From assembly GCF_000973725.1 (NCBI RefSeq), contig NZ_CP009621.1, positions 2,632,001 through 2,696,000 of the forward strand: a stretch of 64,000 nucleotides of DNA, written 5' to 3'. A model generated the notes under the pieces. The model was not told where the DNA came from, did not search any database, and saw nothing but the letters and a program-made list of their open reading frames with translations. This DNA is from Pontibacter korlensis (GTDB lineage: Bacteria; Bacteroidota; Bacteroidia; Cytophagales; Hymenobacteraceae). Below are positions 62,034 to 64,000 of the stretch, piece by piece. The translations under genes and the position numbers were made by a program. Every line of letters starts with the position of its first letter. Position 1 is the first letter of the stretch.

Positions 62034-62729
62034 TTAAGGCTTAACCTTGGTTGAACTGATGCTTCTTCTAACCGTTCTCTTGGTCTTAAATATCAAAGGC
62101 AGGCACACCCCGTAGACAGTAATCATGGCTGGAATTATTTTAGCGGCAACTTTGCCGTAGAGAAACAACAGGATAAAAAAGCTAACGTTTGCTATGACAA
62201 GTAAAGCAATTGCAATATGCTTCAAGGTCTTGTTCTCGGGTTTCTCTAAGCCTTCTTCATAATGCCTTTCAACAAAGCCTAAAAAATGCTCTGCAAAAGC
62301 ATCATAATTTGTAATACGATCAGAAGTTCTGTAAGGGACAATCTCTACCTTCTTGCTATGCTTGAACTTTAGAATAAGAAAGTGACGACCCACCCCAGAC
62401 GTTAACAAAGTACCTTCTTTCAGCTCATAGTATTCAAGGTCATCTAAAGAGTATTGCTCCCCGTCTATGGTTATCTCTGTTTTAGCTTTGTCTAAGATGA
62501 CACATACATTCTTCCAGAAGAGATGCTTCTTGTTGTAAATTAGATAAATGGGAGCTAATACAAGAAGAGCCAAAGGCAGTAAGAAATCCCGGTACAGAAA
62601 GTCTGGGATGTATGCCTTTAGTGCAGGAGCGTTCAGAAGCGCTAGCAGAAGGAGCGGTACAAGCACAACTCCTATTATAGACAGTCCTGCCACAGTACGG
62701 CTTCTAAGAATGTCAAAGTTATATTTCAT
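62034..62729 (-). CDS. Membrane protein with PH-like central domain
   Basis: A 231-residue protein with two N-terminal helices (about 14-34 and 45-63), a soluble central domain (about 70-165: VILDKAKTEITIDGEQYSLD, GRHFLILKFKHSKKVEIVPY) whose strand pattern resembles bacterial PH domains, and two C-terminal helices (about 170-215). No specific family is recognised. Preceded and followed by small minus-strand genes. Confidence 0.7.
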   Translation of the reverse strand: MKYNFDILRSRTVAGLSIIGVVLVPLLLLALLNAPALKAYIPDFLYRDFLLPLALLVLAPIYLIYNKKHLFWKNVCVILDKAKTEITIDGEQYSLDDLEYYELKEGTLLTSGVGRHFLILKFKHSKKVEIVPYRTSDRITNYDAFAEHFLGFVERHYEEGLEKPENKTLKHIAIALLVIANVSFFILLFLYGKVAAKIIPAMITVYGVCLPLIFKTKRTVRRSISSTKVKP

Positions 62730-62829
62730 AAGTTGTGCTTATACTTATCTCATGGCTGGCACAGGTGCTAGGGCTTATACTATGGCAAAGAGCTATTACT
62801 CTGTTCCCTTGATAAGTAAGGAGTGTAGA

Positions 62830-63243
62830 CTATCTCTTACTATACTTTTCAGTAACAATGATCAATTCATCTACCTCAATGCCTTCAAAGTCCCAAGCAT
62901 AGTCTCTTTCAGTTAGAGTTATTTCTAAGGTTAAAGAAGTATCTGAAAGGCTGGTGACTTTATATTCAAACGGCGGATGCGAAGAATCTTCATTTGGAGT
63001 TAACTTAAGACTTTTCTTATTCAAGGACCATGTTCCTATCACATAGTTCCTTTGGAAAATATAATCCTTTTTCAAAAGTAGCCATGTAGACGTGCTAATA
63101 ATGTCTTGCTGTAGCTTTCCATTAACTTAAATTTCCTCCGATTGCCAATCAGCAGCCAAATCAGTTGGGCTTACAGTGTCGTCTTTACAAGAAAGGAAGA
63201 ACAAACTAATGCTCGTCAATACTGCCAATGGGATAGTTTTTAT
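62830..63243 (-). pseudogene. Lipoprotein gene with premature stop and lost start codon
   Basis: Read on the minus strand from 63243, an in-frame ATA (position of the expected start) is followed by KTIPLAVLTSISLFFLSC, a clear lipoprotein signal with lipobox FLSC, then KDDTVSPTDLAADWQSEEI. A TAA at 63129-63127 interrupts the frame; the same frame continues with VNGKLQQDIISTSTWLLL and on to EKYSKR at 62830. One nonsense change and an ATG-to-ATA-like change explain the pattern. The downstream half alone (62830-63075 from a TTG) could also be called a gene but lacks a credible start. Confidence 0.75.
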
Positions 63244-63319
63244 GTTTTTTTAGTTTAGTTTTTAGCCGACAGGCTGGTTTCAAAAGTGTTTTGGTTCTTT
63301 TTTAGGGGTGTTGTGTGAC

Positions 63320-63664
63320 TTAGGCTTCTATACCGACTACGCCAATATACTTCGCGTTCTGGTAGAACTCGCTGCATGACTCCTCATCCCCACTTCCACA
63401 CAGTGGCCTGCCCTCACAATCCGTCGGGGCGACTGCCACGTCAGCACAGTGGTTCTCCAACACATAGTACTGCCTGCCTTGGTATTCATACAAGCTCAGA
63501 AAGTTCTTACAGCCTAATTCTTCTCCCTTGTAGCTAACCATGCCGTTTTCTTTCAGATAGGAATCCAGGCAGTCATTCTTACAGGTGACCTCATCTTCCT
63601 TTTCACAACCAAAACTGAAGAACAAGAAGGCAATCATGACGAGATTCAGGATAGGGTACTTCAT
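63320..63664 (-). CDS. Cysteine-rich hypothetical lipoprotein
   Basis: A 114-residue protein with a lipoprotein signal (PILNLVMIAFLFFSFGC; lipobox FSFGC). The mature part contains seven further cysteines (VTCKNDC, LGCKNF, NHCAD, TDCEGRPLCGS, ESCSEF), suggesting disulfide bonds in the periplasm or outside the cell. No family is recognised. It belongs to the minus-strand group of small unknown proteins. Confidence 0.75.
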   Translation of the reverse strand: MKYPILNLVMIAFLFFSFGCEKEDEVTCKNDCLDSYLKENGMVSYKGEELGCKNFLSLYEYQGRQYYVLENHCADVAVAPTDCEGRPLCGSGDEESCSEFYQNAKYIGVVGIEA

Positions 63665-63775
63665 AGCTTTCTAGAAGGATTTATTTATTTTATACTATTT
63701 AACGGTCTCGTACAGGCAATGGGTGAAGCGTCAGCTGAACATAATGCCTGTGCCTTGTTACCTGTCGTTTTTATT

Positions 63776-64000
63776 CTATTTTTCTTCTTCTAAAAACATC
63801 ACATTTGGTCGGACTTCTCTGCGCCATTTCCCACCATACTTACTGTCCAGATAGTTGAATACTGTCTTATTACATTCTTCAATGCATTCGTATGCTGGTG
63901 GAGTACATCCAAAGTCAAAGTACTGGACTTTGTACTTCCTCTCAAACCTATGCTGATTCTTGTAAATTACAGGTGCAATGCTTCCAACCAAGAGTAGCTT
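63776..64000 (-). CDS. Hypothetical protein, truncated by the window end
   Basis: The frame is open to the window border, so the start is outside. The visible 74 residues are basic and aromatic, with a CTPPAYECIEECNKT segment containing three cysteines. No family is recognised. Confidence 0.55.
   Translation of the reverse strand, partial: KLLLVGSIAPVIYKNQHRFERKYKVQYFDFGCTPPAYECIEECNKTVFNYLDSKYGGKWRREVRPNVMFLEEEK

Noticed and set aside
62548..62916. Plus-strand 122-codon frame opposite the PH-like membrane protein gene
   Set aside because: Antisense to a better-supported gene; the frame has no recognisable features.
1..64000. CRISPR arrays, tRNA and rRNA genes
   Set aside because: No regularly spaced repeats and no cloverleaf or rRNA-like stretches were found on either strand by reading.

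Overview
The window looks like a chromosomal segment of a Bacteroidota bacterium, most probably order Cytophagales, family Hymenobacteraceae (Pontibacter-like). The evidence is a type IX secretion C-terminal sorting domain, Bacteroidota-style TAnnTTTG promoter elements, few Shine-Dalgarno sequences, many lipoproteins with short lipoboxes, and families typical of this group (DUF4168, YceI, BCCT transporter with porin, multi-receiver hybrid kinases). No rRNA, tRNA or CRISPR array was found. The genus is an inference.

Layout. 0-7.1 kb: distal end of the respiratory complex I operon (membrane protein, nuoJ, nuoK, nuoL, nuoM, nuoN). 7.1-9.1 kb: a long amidophosphoribosyltransferase-type protein with a strong terminator. 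9.15-10.28 kb: a decayed IS4-type insertion sequence with recognisable terminal inverted repeats and an 11-bp target duplication, sitting inside a GC-rich palindromic intergenic repeat. 10.7-15.2 kb: two exported amidohydrolase-fold proteins, in part catalytically degenerate. 15.3-18.7 kb: PhoD-like phosphatase, a disordered Arg/Asp/Tyr/Asn-rich protein, a META-domain lipoprotein and an HTH protein. 18.7-19.1 kb: an intergenic cluster of DnaA-box-like sites and an unlisted 32-residue membrane protein with its own terminator. 19.6-40.2 kb: mixed housekeeping and envelope genes (gluconokinase, RluE, MFS exporter, acetyltransferases, aldo/keto reductase, YceI, ClC channel, YihY, M50-like protease, MarC, a porin-BCCT-Usp operon, M3 peptidase). 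40.3-41.4 kb: a tyrA gene preceded by a leader peptide with five consecutive Tyr codons and a terminator/antiterminator pair. 43.1-51 kb: a signalling operon of a 1336-residue hybrid kinase, CheR, CheB and a receiver-kinase, followed by a small unknown protein and a lipoprotein-like methyltransferase. 51-64 kb: envelope proteins, a T9SS cargo protein, MgtC, GntP gluconate permease, a quinone reductase, a PL10 pectate lyase and a minus-strand group of small unknown proteins including a lipoprotein pseudogene.

How the genes fit together. Complex I genes, gluconate uptake and phosphorylation (gntP and gntK, far apart), pectin degradation and osmolyte uptake suggest an aerobic heterotroph that uses plant-type polysaccharides and tolerates osmotic stress. 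The most notable regulatory element is the tyrosine-coded attenuator in front of tyrA: peptide, competing hairpins and target gene all agree. Other items worth following are the DnaA-box cluster, the 32-residue membrane protein, the CheR/CheB operon without a receptor or CheA, and a 7-mer (AAGTATA/TATACTT) that recurs far above chance in genes and intergenic DNA.
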